A stretch of DNA of 25,271 nucleotides from CAYJXJ01 sp964374095 (GCA_964374095.1 CAYJXJ010000053.1:1-25271); one strand, 5' to 3'. Positions 1 to 7,919 are shown, numbered from the stretch's first letter. Program-made: numbers and translations. Notes: generated from the sequence alone by a model not told the origin.

Positions 1-2193
1 CTTGGTCAGCTTGCCGTCAAGCTCGCGGGCTACGGTGTCGGCGTCCTCGGTGACCGCCAGCTCCATGTACTTCTTGATGGAGACCTCTTGGAACATCCGG
101 CCGACGCAGTCGAAGACTTTGTCCGACTTGAGCTCCTTGCGAATCTTCTCCAACTTGTCGAGCAGGGTCTTAAGGACCTTGCCCTCGCGCGTGGTGGGGG
201 CGACCAAATTCAGGATGATGACCGGATCGTGCTTCTGGCCGTAGCGGTGGATGCGGCCCATGCGCTGCTCAAGCCGGGCCGGGTTCCAGGGCACGTCGTA
301 GTTGATCATCAGCCAGCAGAACTGGAGGTTGATGCCTTCAGCGGCAGCGTCCGTGCAGATGAGGAACCGCGCACCATCTTCCTGCGCGGGTTTGCGGAAG
401 AACTCAACTTGCCGATCACGTTCGCTTAGTCCGCCGCGGTTGTCGGGCTGCGGGCTCAAGCCCCCATGAATCCGCGCGACTTGGCCGGTGTAGCCCATGC
501 CCTCCAGGCGCTTGACGAGAAAGTCCAGCGTGTCGCGGTGCTCGGTGAATACGATGAACTTCTCGCCGCTGAACTTCGGGTCCGTGAGAATCTCCCGCAG
601 CTTGTCGAACTTGGACTCATGCCCGGAATGCTCGACCGTCCGCGCCAACTCAAGCAGCTGTTGGACATGCTCACGCTCGGCCAACAGATCGGCCAGTGAT
701 GCTGCGACCACGCCTTGCAGGAGTTTTTCCTCCGCGAGTTCGTTCTCCTCGCGGCCATCCTCGGAGGACTCGTCATCGGCGGTCTTGGAGGCGAGAACGT
801 CATCTTCCTCGTGAATGCGGTGCTGCAAGGTCACAAGCTGATCCGGAGTGATCTTGCCTTCCTGCACGTCGGCGATGAGCTTGTCCAGCTTCTCTATCCT
901 TCGCTCGAAAGATCGCAACAGGGCGTAGGTGGAACTCGCCAGACGACGCTGAAAGACGCTCATGGCCAGGCGCGCCGCCTCGCGGTTCAGCAGCTTGGCC
1001 TTGTTGTAGACGTAGCGCAGGTACTCCGTCGTCTCATCGTAGAGCTTTTGCTCGCTCACGTCGCCCTGCGTCAACCCATAGGCCAAGGTGTCGGACAGGC
1101 GCTTGGGATACATCGGGCGGCCGTCCAGGTAGACCATCTCCTCTTTGGTACGCCGAATAAAGTGCAAGCGGCGCTGGTCGGCCGGGTACTCGCGGAAGGC
1201 CTCCGGCGTTGTCAGAATCTCCGGCTCAAGGAGTCGCCAGAGTGCATAGTAAGGGTAATCCTTGCCCATGTGCGGCGTAGCCGTAAGGAGGAGGAGGTGA
1301 TGGGCGTTCCATGGAAGTTTCCACTTTTCATCCTGAATGGGGATGCCAGCCAGAGCTTCAGCGAGACAGTAACGGTCGATATTCCGAACCCGCATGTCCG
1401 TTCCACGGTTCGATGTCAGCTTATGAGCCTCGTCGAAGATCACCAGGTCGTAGGGGACAACCTCGGCATCCTTGAGGCGCGCGAAGACGGGCGGGCTGGC
1501 CAGGGTGTCGACGCTGATGATAAGACGGTCGCTATTCTGGCCGACAAAGGGATTTTCCTGACGCGCGTCCCCGCCGATCGCGGCGCGGAAGGGCATGTTG
1601 AAGAGCGTGAGCAGCTCGCGGCGCCAATTCCCGACAAGGCCCGCGGGCGTTACGATCAAGATGCGACGCAATAGGCGTCGGGAAAGCATCTCGCGAATGT
1701 AGAGGCCGGACATGATGGTCTTTCCCGCGCCAGCGTCGTCCGCCAGCAGGAACCGCAGGCGAGCTTGCTTGAGCATGTGCTCGTATACCGCGATGTTCTG
1801 ATGGGGAAGAGGGTCTATGCTGGAGATCTCGGTCGCGAAGGCGGGATTGGCCAGGTGCCCGAAGGAGAGTCGTTCGCCCTCGGCCAACACCTTTACAACG
1901 TCGGGTGGCGCTGTGAAATCAAGGACGGCCGGTTTTTTCTCGGTTTTTCCGTACGTCCCGAGCGCCTCGGCGACCGTCGATTCCAACTGACGTAGCTGGC
2001 CCCAGGAAAGTTGGGATGGTCTGCTCTGACAGTTTTCCCACCGATTAACGGTCACGAAGGAAACGCCTAGGCGATCCGCTAAAGCCCGCTGAGTTAGGCC
2101 ATTTTCCGCCCGAAACCTCTTAATCTGATCAGCGTAATCTTCCCCTGGACGAAGCCCGATGGAGTATCGGAATTCCATTTTTTTTGTTGACAT
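1..2193 (-). CDS. XRE-type HTH / SNF2-family helicase fusion (3' end outside window)
   Basis: The reverse strand is open for 731 codons, from the ATG at 2193 to the window edge, with no stop, so the C-terminus is missing. Residues about 20-56 form an XRE/Cro-like helix-turn-helix (LTQRALADRLGVSFVTVNRW). The helicase core follows: Walker A DDAGAGKT (152-159), DEAH (254-257), TATPHMG (304-310), an acidic linker near 470-490, then the second RecA lobe with IVFTEHRDTL (about 547-556), TDAAAEGINLQ (614-624) and QRMGRIHRYGQ (643-653). This is a superfamily 2 SNF2/RapA-like ATPase. The DDAGAGKT variant is common, from memory, in helicases of defence systems such as DISARM DrmD and DUF1156-methylase-linked loci. 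Role in phage or plasmid defence is inference. The fused HTH may bind its own promoter. An alternative in-frame start is the ATG at 2178; no Shine-Dalgarno sequence is visible at either. Confidence 0.9.
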   Translation of the reverse strand, partial: MSTKKMEFRYSIGLRPGEDYADQIKRFRAENGLTQRALADRLGVSFVTVNRWENCQSRPSQLSWGQLRQLESTVAEALGTYGKTEKKPAVLDFTAPPDVVKVLAEGERLSFGHLANPAFATEISSIDPLPHQNIAVYEHMLKQARLRFLLADDAGAGKTIMSGLYIREMLSRRLLRRILIVTPAGLVGNWRRELLTLFNMPFRAAIGGDARQENPFVGQNSDRLIISVDTLASPPVFARLKDAEVVPYDLVIFDEAHKLTSNRGTDMRVRNIDRYCLAEALAGIPIQDEKWKLPWNAHHLLLLTATPHMGKDYPYYALWRLLEPEILTTPEAFREYPADQRRLHFIRRTKEEMVYLDGRPMYPKRLSDTLAYGLTQGDVSEQKLYDETTEYLRYVYNKAKLLNREAARLAMSVFQRRLASSTYALLRSFERRIEKLDKLIADVQEGKITPDQLVTLQHRIHEEDDVLASKTADDESSEDGREENELAEEKLLQGVVAASLADLLAEREHVQQLLELARTVEHSGHESKFDKLREILTDPKFSGEKFIVFTEHRDTLDFLVKRLEGMGYTGQVARIHGGLSPQPDNRGGLSERDRQVEFFRKPAQEDGARFLICTDAAAEGINLQFCWLMINYDVPWNPARLEQRMGRIHRYGQKHDPVIILNLVAPTTREGKVLKTLLDKLEKIRKELKSDKVFDCVGRMFQEVSIKKYMELAVTEDADTVARELDGKLTK

Positions 2194-2213
2194 TTTAGTA
2201 TGGTAACTTGCAT

Positions 2214-2242
2214 AGTATAACAGATGTTAAGTCTATGTGCAA
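2214..2242 (-). promoter_or_regulatory. Sigma70-type promoter of the HTH-helicase gene
   Basis: On the reverse strand the -35 is TTGCAC (2242-2237), the spacer is 17 bases and the -10 is TATACT (2219-2214). The ATG lies 20 bases further on. An imperfect inverted repeat (TAGTATG at 2196-2202, CATAGTA at 2211-2217; 6 of 7 pairs) overlaps the -10 and start region. It could be an operator for the HTH domain encoded by the gene; that part is inference. Confidence 0.65.
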
Positions 2243-2266
2243 CATGGCACGCGGTGTTAGTTGCGG

Positions 2267-2283
2267 ACCTCGCAAAGCGAGGT
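2267..2283. repeat. Short perfect hairpin in intergenic region
   Basis: ACCTCGC (2267-2273) and GCGAGGT (2277-2283) form a 7-bp stem with an AAA loop, just upstream of the helicase promoter. Function is unknown. The interval 2194-2514 contains this hairpin, the larger one at 2309-2360 and the helicase promoter; no gene was found in it. Confidence 0.5.
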
Positions 2284-2308
2284 GGATCGCGCTCTGCCGA
2301 CCGACCTC

Positions 2309-2360
2309 CCGAGCCGCGGGTAGGCCCCGCCAGCGGGGCCTACCGCTCTTCCCGGCTCGG
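2309..2360. repeat. Strong two-part stem-loop between divergent genes
   Basis: The inner stem is 12 perfect base pairs: GGTAGGCCCCGC (2319-2330) with GCGGGGCCTACC (2333-2344). An outer 8-bp stem pairs CCGAGCCG (2309-2316) with CGGCTCGG (2353-2360). No T-tract follows on either strand, so this is not a textbook terminator. The genes either side point away from each other. A REP-like repeat or the remnant of an insertion is possible. Confidence 0.6.
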
Positions 2361-2514
2361 TCATTTACATCCGGTCGCCCGGCTGGGCCAAGCCATCAGA
2401 CTTAGATCAAGCCATGCTCCTTGAAGCACCGCTCGGACATCGGTGGATCATGGGGTCGGACTAGACGGCCGTGCAAGATGGAGAAGTAGGCATGGCCGCG
2501 GCGCCGTCGCGCCC

Positions 2515-2949
2515 ATGACCTCGAAGCTCTACTCCAGCCGGGCGGATTTCTACGACTGGGCCTTCTCCTGGGACAATACGGAAGAGGTCCGGTGGCTGTT
2601 GAGGAGGATAGGGCCGGGGGTGCGGTCCATCCTCGAGCCGGGCTGCGGCTCGGGGCGGATGTTTCCCCCGTTCTCCCGCCGGGGGATCGCGATCGTCGGG
2701 ATCGACCGCTCCCGGGAGATGCTCCGCAGGGCCGTCAAACGCATGGCGGACCTGGGTTTGGAGCGGCCGCGGCTGGTGCGCGCCGACATGAGCGGCTTCG
2801 ACGCCGGCCGGGCCTGCGACGGGGCCGTCTGTCCCATCAACACCTTCGCCTATTTGAAGAACGAGACTTCGGCGCTCTCCCATCTCGGATGCGTGTCCCG
2901 GCATCTTCGTGCCGGCGGCTCGGGCCCGGCCTGGAGAACCGAAGCCTGA
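2515..2949 (+). pseudogene. Class I SAM-dependent methyltransferase, 3'-truncated by frameshift
   Basis: The 144-residue frame begins MTSKLYSSRADFYDWAF and carries the SAM-binding motif I, EPGCGSG (residues 41-47), followed by the acidic end of strand 2, GIDRSREML. A later segment, ending in RHLRAGG, matches the region around strand 5 of Rossmann methyltransferases. After that glycine pair this frame ends at 2949. A neighbouring frame continues with LGPGLENRSLTWHELVRK and stops at 2975, which looks like the natural continuation after a frameshift. The usual C-terminal 80-100 residues are absent. Substrate cannot be told. The start is ATG 2515; it overlaps the stop of an eight-codon frame (ATG 2492). 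It is likely a decayed gene, though a sequencing error at the shift cannot be excluded. Confidence 0.7.
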
Positions 2950-2996
2950 CCTGGCACGAACTGGTCCGAAAATGACGGAGAGCCCATCATGAATCC

Positions 2997-3014
2997 ACCT
3001 CCAGCGATGGAGGT
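2997..3014. terminator. GNRA-loop hairpin between convergent genes
   Basis: ACCTCCA (2997-3003) pairs perfectly with TGGAGGT (3008-3014) around a GCGA tetraloop. It sits between the methyltransferase remnant and the convergent secreted-protein gene. A run of T is lacking, so termination is only a possibility. Confidence 0.35.
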
Positions 3015-3050
3015 AAACCCGCGATTGGGACGCCCGGGGTGCCGCGCCGC

Positions 3051-3479
3051 TCAGCGCAGCGATCTCACCTTGCGCAGCCCCCGAAAGAGCGTCTTGTAGA
3101 GCTTGCCGTACATCTCGACGCTGCCGAGGTAGTCCTTGGACCGGCTCGACGTCGCGGACGAAAAGGTCCCCGAGAGCTCGAGCCTATCTCCCGCCTTGGC
3201 GTCAAAACGGCTCACGGGCTTGCCCGCCGCCTTGGTATACCATTTGACCCGCACGTAGCGGCCGCGTCCGCGCGGAAACTCGCTCAGGACGAAGCTGTAG
3301 TAGGCTGTCTCGCTGGAGAGCCGATGGAACCGAACGGCGTCCACGTACCCGGTCAGAGCCACGACTCGACCGTCGAAATTGGAAGGCTCCTCGGCCACTT
3401 CGGCGAAACCGGAGCCCGGCGCGGCGGCAACGGGCGGCAGGAGGAACACGCCAAGCAAGGGAAGAATCCAGCGCCGCAT
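3051..3479 (-). CDS. Secreted hypothetical protein, possibly OB-fold
   Basis: The 142-residue product from the ATG at 3479 (MRRWILPLLGVFLLPPVAAA) has a clear signal peptide: a basic n-region, a hydrophobic core of about 15 residues, and an Ala-rich cleavage region near residue 20. A TTG three codons upstream (3488) is an alternative start. The mature part is rich in beta-prone segments (RVVALTGYVDAVRF, YYSFVLSEF, RYVRVKWYT, DRLELSGTF), a pattern resembling small periplasmic OB-fold proteins; that fold call is inference. No cysteine pairs or catalytic motif is seen. It lies 3' of the S9 peptidase gene on the same strand (44 bases away) and could be cotranscribed with it. I do not recognise the family. 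Confidence 0.65.
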   Translation of the reverse strand: MRRWILPLLGVFLLPPVAAAPGSGFAEVAEEPSNFDGRVVALTGYVDAVRFHRLSSETAYYSFVLSEFPRGRGRYVRVKWYTKAAGKPVSRFDAKAGDRLELSGTFSSATSSRSKDYLGSVEMYGKLYKTLFRGLRKVRSLR

Positions 3480-3523
3480 CCTCGGCAAGCGCGTGAGACG
3501 GCTGCCAGTTGGCGCGGGCGTAT

Positions 3524-5419
3524 CTACCTCAACGTGATTTCCGCGGCGCCCGGAGATGACGGCGCCGGCCCGGGGGCGCGGTCCAAATGCCGGTCGAGAA
3601 ACTCGACCGTGCGCGCGAGCTCCTCGGCCAAGTGCTCGGTCTTGGACCAGCCGTGGCCCTCGTCCTCAAAGACCACGTACTCAACCGCCACCCCGCGCGC
3701 GCGCAGGGCTTCGACCATCTGGTCCGACTCTTGGCGCTTGACCCGGAAGTCGTTGGCGCCCTGAAAGACCAGCAGGGGGCTTTTCAGATGGTCGACGTAG
3801 GTGATGGGCGAGCGCCGCAAGAGCTCGTCCTTGTCCTTGACCGGATCGCCCAAGGCTTCCAGGTCGTAGGGCTCCCATTCCGGCGGGTCGCTTTCGATCA
3901 TGGTGATAAGGTTGGAGACGCCGTAAATGTCGACGGCCGCCTTCCAGAAATCCGGGTCCTGGGTCGCGGCCCAGAGCGTCATGTAGCCGCCGAAGCTGCC
4001 GCCCACGATCGCGAGCCTTTCGGGATCGATGACGCCGCGCGAGATCAGGTCGCGCGTCCCGGCCAGGACGTCCTGGTAACAGGCCCCGCCCCAGTCCTTG
4101 TAGATCGACTTCTGGAAGCGGCGGCCGAACCCGGTGGAACCGCGGAAATTCGGGGCCAGAACCGCCCAGCCCTGGGAGACGTAGTACTGCACCTTGGGGT
4201 TGTAGTAGGCGCGGAACTGGAACTCCGGGCCGCCGTGGGGATAGACGATGGTTTTGAAGGGGGGCTTGCCCGACCGGGGAAGATAGAGATAGCCCGAGAT
4301 GTCCCAGCCGTCCGGCGCTTTCCAACGATGGACCTTGGGGCGCGCGAGGGAGGCCTCCGGGGCCAGGGCCGACTGAAGGTAGGTCAGGCGCTCGACTTTC
4401 CGAGTTTTAAGATCCGCGCGGTAAATCTCGGTGGGCCGGACCGGGCTCGACCAAGCGATGGCCACATGCCGGCCGGTGCGCGAGCGCCGCAGGTGGCCGC
4501 GGGTGATCGCCGGGATGAGGCTTCCGCCCGCGGGCCAGGGGAGTTTGACGCTTTTGCGGTTCTTAAGATTCTCCACGACCACATGTGTGAGGCCGTCGCG
4601 GTTCTCGGCCCAAGCCAGCCAGGAATCATCGGGAGCCAGAACGAAATCGTCCACGTCGCAGGGGGGGCGGCGCACCCACTCGAGTTCCCAGGAAGGGGAC
4701 TTGAGGCGCGCGATTCCGCAGAACTCCTCTCCCGCGTCGGTGGCCAGCCACAGGCTGCCCGATTTCGTCGACCAGTGGATGCCGCGGATCACGGCCTCGG
4801 TCCACGAAGCGGGGAATATCCTTCGGGACTCGCCGGAGCGCAGGTCCTTGACCCAGAGCTCGTGGGCGAGGTTGGTCAGGCCCACGAAGTAGAACAGAAG
4901 ACGCTCCCGGGAGTCGAACGCCATGGCGATGGACTCGCCGACCCGGTCGTTGCGGTGGAGCATCTCCGACGCGGTCAGACGCAGGTCCCAGCGGTAAAGG
5001 TCGAAGACCCGCTCGTCGCGGCGGTTGGAGCTGAAATAGAGGCGGCGGGAGGTTGCCGACCACGGGCCCAGGTATTGGCGGGCCTTGGGGGCGGGGGCCA
5101 CGCGGCGGGCGGGACCGCCTTTCGTCGGGATGAGGTCGATCTGGTAGTTCTCGTCGCCTTCGAAATCGCGGGTCGCGGCGAGCCACTTACCGTCGGGGGA
5201 ATAGCTCAACTCATAAGCCATCTGTCCGTCGGCGGTCAGGGCCTCGGGCCAGGGCCGGCCCTCGCGCACCCGCCAGATGTCCATGGACCCGCCGAGGTCG
5301 GCCACGAAGGCGGCCTCGCGGCCGTCCGGGGAGAGGTCGAAGGGTCCGCTCGACCACAGGCCCATGCGCCGATTGTTAAGGAGCCGAAGGGCTTGCTTAA
5401 GATCGGGGTTTCCGGTCAT
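3524..5419 (-). CDS. S9 family serine peptidase (acylaminoacyl-peptidase / dipeptidyl aminopeptidase type)
   Basis: This 631-residue protein has the two-domain layout of prolyl-oligopeptidase family S9C. Residues about 25-350 are beta-propeller repeats (FDLSPDGREAAFV, LSYSPDGKWLAAT, and others). Residues about 365-610 are an alpha/beta hydrolase. The catalytic serine is S475 in GGSFGGYM, the aspartate D557 in QGANDFRVK, and the histidine H589 in DEGHGWSK. The oxyanion segment YPHGGPEF (393-400) is also present. No signal peptide is visible, so it should act in the cytosol, removing amino-terminal residues or acylated residues from short peptides. Length is typical. The start is fixed by ATG 5419 with a TATAAT box six bases upstream, giving a leaderless mRNA if that box is used. 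Confidence 0.93.
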   Translation of the reverse strand: MTGNPDLKQALRLLNNRRMGLWSSGPFDLSPDGREAAFVADLGGSMDIWRVREGRPWPEALTADGQMAYELSYSPDGKWLAATRDFEGDENYQIDLIPTKGGPARRVAPAPKARQYLGPWSATSRRLYFSSNRRDERVFDLYRWDLRLTASEMLHRNDRVGESIAMAFDSRERLLFYFVGLTNLAHELWVKDLRSGESRRIFPASWTEAVIRGIHWSTKSGSLWLATDAGEEFCGIARLKSPSWELEWVRRPPCDVDDFVLAPDDSWLAWAENRDGLTHVVVENLKNRKSVKLPWPAGGSLIPAITRGHLRRSRTGRHVAIAWSSPVRPTEIYRADLKTRKVERLTYLQSALAPEASLARPKVHRWKAPDGWDISGYLYLPRSGKPPFKTIVYPHGGPEFQFRAYYNPKVQYYVSQGWAVLAPNFRGSTGFGRRFQKSIYKDWGGACYQDVLAGTRDLISRGVIDPERLAIVGGSFGGYMTLWAATQDPDFWKAAVDIYGVSNLITMIESDPPEWEPYDLEALGDPVKDKDELLRRSPITYVDHLKSPLLVFQGANDFRVKRQESDQMVEALRARGVAVEYVVFEDEGHGWSKTEHLAEELARTVEFLDRHLDRAPGPAPSSPGAAEITLR

Positions 5420-5425
5420 CTTGCG

Positions 5426-5431
5426 ATTATA
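5426..5431 (-). promoter_or_regulatory. -10 box (TATAAT) immediately upstream of the S9 peptidase
   Basis: A perfect TATAAT on the reverse strand is separated from the ATG at 5419 by only six bases, which places transcription start at or next to the A of the ATG. A -35-like TTGACC occurs (5450-5445), but its spacing of 13 is too short, so -35 recognition is unclear. Confidence 0.5.
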
Positions 5432-5541
5432 GCTAAAGCCTCGGGGTCAAGCCTGCCGCCGCGGCTCCGGCCTCGACGGAGGATAAAGCACGAGAGTGGG
5501 ACCTTGGCGGGCGCTTCGGCCATCGCGCTAGGATAGCATTT

Positions 5542-5568
5542 CCCGCCGGGAGCCCCCCTTGCGGCGGG
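5542..5568 (-). terminator. Possible hairpin downstream of the AbiE operon
   Basis: CCCGCCG (5542-5548) and CGGCGGG (5562-5568) can pair around a 13-base loop, ten bases after the toxin stop codon in the direction of transcription. No T-run follows, so this is a weak terminator candidate. Confidence 0.3.
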
Positions 5569-5577
5569 GGTGCGCTT

Positions 5578-6519
5578 TCAGAATGTCGGCGCGTGCTCCC
5601 GGATTCGCTCGACCACCGCCGTGAAGCTCGGGCGCGGCGGCGTCAACATGAAGCTCGTGACCTCGAACTCATCCTCGAAGAGCGCGAATCTATTCGCGTC
5701 CTTGAGTAGGAAGGCTTCGCGAGACTTGAACTCCTTGGCGTCCGTCGTCTTGAGCTTCTGTTTCTTGTACGCCTCGTAATCATCCGTGCCGATAAAGGCC
5801 GTCACCCTCGCCACGCCCAAGAGCATGTACAGGTCGTAGTAATGCCGGAGAAAATCCCGCGGCCTGTCCTTTTGCGCGTCGTTGCGGTCGCGATGCTGCC
5901 GGAAGCGACGGCAAACGGTCTGAAGCTTGTCGACGAAAGTGTACTCGGGATTGAAGCACTTCACGCCGACCGCGCGGTTGTCGATCACGCCGCGGTTGGC
6001 TTCTTGAGCCCTATCCAGAGCCCAACTGCCGAAGTCTCGGGGCTCATTCGGCGCGGTCTTGTCGAATCCTGCCTCCAGGAGCACTTCCTTCTTCAGCTCG
6101 GGTGACGCGGTAAACAGCGACTCGTACTTCAGGCTGATTCCGCCGTTTTGAGCCTTGGGATCGTCGTAGCCGTGGTTTCTCTCCACCGAGACTCCAGGGA
6201 TCTCGATGCGCGCCGAGAGGTCATCGTAGAAGCCGAACCGCGCTTTGATATGGGCGGGCTTGTCGCCCTTGAGATTGAGTTTCGCCGGGGCATCGAAGCG
6301 GATGTCGAGGTCTTCGGAGAGTCGGTTGACGACGCCCCAGCCCTTCGCCAGGGAAGTCCCGCCCTTCATCTCGAAATGGAGTCCCGCTCGTTGAAGTCCC
6401 CAGAGGCAGTGCATGATCCAGTAGTCTTTCTCGACCACGGCCGGACGCAAGCCCTTCTCCGCGGCGATCAGCTCGAAGAGCGTTTTCACGTCGCTTAGCG
6501 CGTGAAGGAATTCAGGCAT
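5578..6519 (-). CDS. AbiEii/AbiGii-type nucleotidyltransferase toxin
   Basis: The 313-residue protein carries the signatures of the AbiEii nucleotidyltransferase toxins: VEKDYWIMHCL (29-39), KGGTSLAKGW (52-61) followed by RLSEDLDIRF (66-75), with D70 and D72 as the likely metal ligands, and a C-terminal RDFLRHYYDLYMLL helix. The family transfers nucleotides to tRNA or related acceptors and stops growth when the antitoxin fails; it acts in abortive infection. It starts at ATG 6519, eight bases before the end of the antitoxin gene, so translation is probably coupled. All expected motifs are intact and length is normal, so it looks functional. Acceptor substrate cannot be inferred here. Confidence 0.92.
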   Translation of the reverse strand: MPEFLHALSDVKTLFELIAAEKGLRPAVVEKDYWIMHCLWGLQRAGLHFEMKGGTSLAKGWGVVNRLSEDLDIRFDAPAKLNLKGDKPAHIKARFGFYDDLSARIEIPGVSVERNHGYDDPKAQNGGISLKYESLFTASPELKKEVLLEAGFDKTAPNEPRDFGSWALDRAQEANRGVIDNRAVGVKCFNPEYTFVDKLQTVCRRFRQHRDRNDAQKDRPRDFLRHYYDLYMLLGVARVTAFIGTDDYEAYKKQKLKTTDAKEFKSREAFLLKDANRFALFEDEFEVTSFMLTPPRPSFTAVVERIREHAPTF

Positions 6520-7084
6520 AGCTCGCTCTCAGCACGCGCCTGGCGGCCGGATTGCCGTATAGCTTGAGACAGTCGGACACCTTGTCGCGATCGTACTCGC
6601 CGAGCCGCGACTTCAGGTTTCTGAGCACGGCCGCGACATCGTCAGGGAGATCATTAAGGTTGTTCAGCAGGTCAACGAGGAGATATTCCTTGCTGAGAAC
6701 GCTCGGGTAGGCGGGAACGCGGCGGAACCGGAAGTGTTTTCCACCCAACTGGAAATCTCCGAAGCGCTTATGGTTGTAGACGATAGTGGTGTTGTAAACC
6801 TGTGTCAGGCCAAGCCCGAGATCGGTGAAATTATCGTATGAAGTCAGCAAGAAATCGCCGGTCTTCAGGAAAGCGCGCACGAGTTCTCGATCATCGGGAG
6901 GGGCAGCCCCCCAAGTCGACTGCCGGGGACGGCAGTAGAGTCCGCTCGCAGGCTTGCGGACTTCGCCGTCGGCAACGAGCGTCTTGAGATCGCGATCCAA
7001 GGCCGTGGAAAATCCTTCCAGGTCCTGTCGTCGATAGACCCGGCCCGGCTCCATCGCATCCTTCACCCTCTCCGCATTCTTCAT
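6512..7084 (-). CDS. AbiEi-type antitoxin / transcriptional autorepressor
   Basis: The gene encodes 190 residues from ATG 7084. The N-terminal 50 residues form a winged-helix-like domain (GRVYRRQDLEGF, LDRDLKTLVADGEVRKPASGLYCRP) typical of AbiEi antitoxins. The C-terminal part (FLLTSYDNFTDLGLGLTQVYNTTIVYN and onward) matches the antitoxin domain. In this family the protein represses its own promoter and counters the AbiEii nucleotidyltransferase (type IV system). It overlaps the toxin gene by eight bases, antitoxin first, the standard order. A further 12 in-frame codons lie upstream (to a TTG at 7120), but they overlap the promoter and were rejected. ATG at 7018 (MEPGRVYRR) is an alternative, shorter start. 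Confidence 0.88.
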   Translation of the reverse strand: MKNAERVKDAMEPGRVYRRQDLEGFSTALDRDLKTLVADGEVRKPASGLYCRPRQSTWGAAPPDDRELVRAFLKTGDFLLTSYDNFTDLGLGLTQVYNTTIVYNHKRFGDFQLGGKHFRFRRVPAYPSVLSKEYLLVDLLNNLNDLPDDVAAVLRNLKSRLGEYDRDKVSDCLKLYGNPAARRVLRASYA

Positions 7085-7091
7085 CTCCCAT

Positions 7092-7120
7092 AGTATACGG
7101 CAATTTCGATTAATTTGCAA
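7092..7120 (-). promoter_or_regulatory. Sigma70-type promoter of the AbiE operon, leaderless layout
   Basis: Reverse strand: -35 TTGCAA (7120-7115), 17-base spacer, -10 TATACT (7097-7092). The antitoxin ATG at 7084 begins seven bases after the -10, so the mRNA should start at or within a base or two of the start codon. The same -35/-10 pair type (TTGCA-17-TATACT) precedes the helicase gene. Confidence 0.7.
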
Positions 7121-7213
7121 GTATTTTGAGTAACTATTAATGCATTTAGGGGGCGCCCGCCCATTAGGCGCTATTTCGCTCGGCTAGGACGGCCGGAACC
7201 GGCCCGGATTTGG

Positions 7214-7256
7214 TACAATGGACCCATCAAGCATGGGCCTTTCGGCCATGCGGAGG
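7214..7256 (+). promoter_or_regulatory. -10 box, 5' UTR hairpin and strong ribosome binding site
   Basis: TACAAT (7214-7219) is a plausible -10. A stem-loop follows: GCATGGGCC (7231-7239) pairs with GGCCATGC (7244-7251) with one bulged G and a TTTC loop. GGAGG (7252-7256) begins on the next base, nine bases before ATG 7266. The hairpin abuts the ribosome site and could affect translation; that is inference. Confidence 0.5.
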
Positions 7257-7265
7257 TGCCCCTCA

Positions 7266-7919
7266 ATGAAAAGTAAGCGTTCCATTCTGTTTCTCGCCGC
7301 CGCTCTTCTCGCGGCTTGCGGCGAGGAAACCCGCAAGGGCGAGCTCATCCTCGCCGGCTCCAACCCCGTCCGCATCATCGACGAGAGCGGCGCGGTCGTC
7401 GAGTTCTTCGCCGGCCCCACCAAGGTCGAGTTCGCCGCGGGCCGGTCCAACAAGTTCACGGTGACGGTCAGCCAAGGAGACGCCAAGAAGGCCAAGTTCT
7501 CCGGCAAGGCCCCTTCCAGCGACGATTCCTGGAACTTTACCCTGCGCGGCAGCGACATCGGCCAGCCCATCGACCTGGCGAGCCGGCGCGACGTCGAGTA
7601 CACCGGCAAGCCCTGGCGTCAGATCGGCGAGGGCGGCTCCTGCGGCTGGGGCCGCTGGGTGACCGAGGAAGAGTACCAGAACTGCAACGAGGACTGGAAA
7701 GTCGGCTTCGCCGACGCGGCGACCTCTTCGCCCTTGGGCTCCTTCCACTCCCGGCGCGAGCGACTGACCTGCCATCTCAGCACGCGCAACCTCTACTGCC
7801 GCGACGACGGCCGGGACCGCTACCCCCACCCGCCCTATCCCCGCGGGAACTTCAGCAAGGCGCAGGAGTCGATCAAGAAGCTGTCGGTCTTGTCCGAGTC
7901 CGGAATTCGCTTCGACTAA
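7266..7919 (+). CDS. Lipoprotein of unknown function
   Basis: The 217-residue product begins MKSKRSILFLAAALLAAC, a signal peptide with a lipobox LAAC whose Cys is residue 18, so it should be lipid-anchored. The start at ATG 7266 is set by GGAGG nine bases upstream; codons further 5' in the same frame are in the untranslated leader. The mature protein has beta-rich segments (GELILAGSNPVRIIDESGAVVEFF) and then a Cys-containing second half with a W/G-rich patch and four further cysteines (GSCGWGRWVT, YQNCNEDW, LTCHLSTRNLYCRDD), which could form two disulfides in the periplasm. I recognise no family. It is monocistronic: a hairpin terminator follows 19 bases after the stop. Confidence 0.8.
   Translation: MKSKRSILFLAAALLAACGEETRKGELILAGSNPVRIIDESGAVVEFFAGPTKVEFAAGRSNKFTVTVSQGDAKKAKFSGKAPSSDDSWNFTLRGSDIGQPIDLASRRDVEYTGKPWRQIGEGGSCGWGRWVTEEEYQNCNEDWKVGFADAATSSPLGSFHSRRERLTCHLSTRNLYCRDDGRDRYPHPPYPRGNFSKAQESIKKLSVLSESGIRFD

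Noticed and set aside
715..1674. 319-codon plus-strand frame opposite the helicase
   Set aside because: The opposite strand carries all helicase motifs through this interval; the plus frame has no recognisable feature.
2492..2518. Eight-codon frame (MAAAPSRP) whose stop overlaps the methyltransferase start
   Set aside because: A GGAG lies upstream, but the frame is too short, shows no attenuator pattern, and leads into a broken gene.
3587..5536. Long open frame on the plus strand antisense to the S9 peptidase gene
   Set aside because: The reverse strand encodes a protein with an intact Ser-Asp-His triad; the plus frame has no domain pattern and reflects GC-rich codon use.
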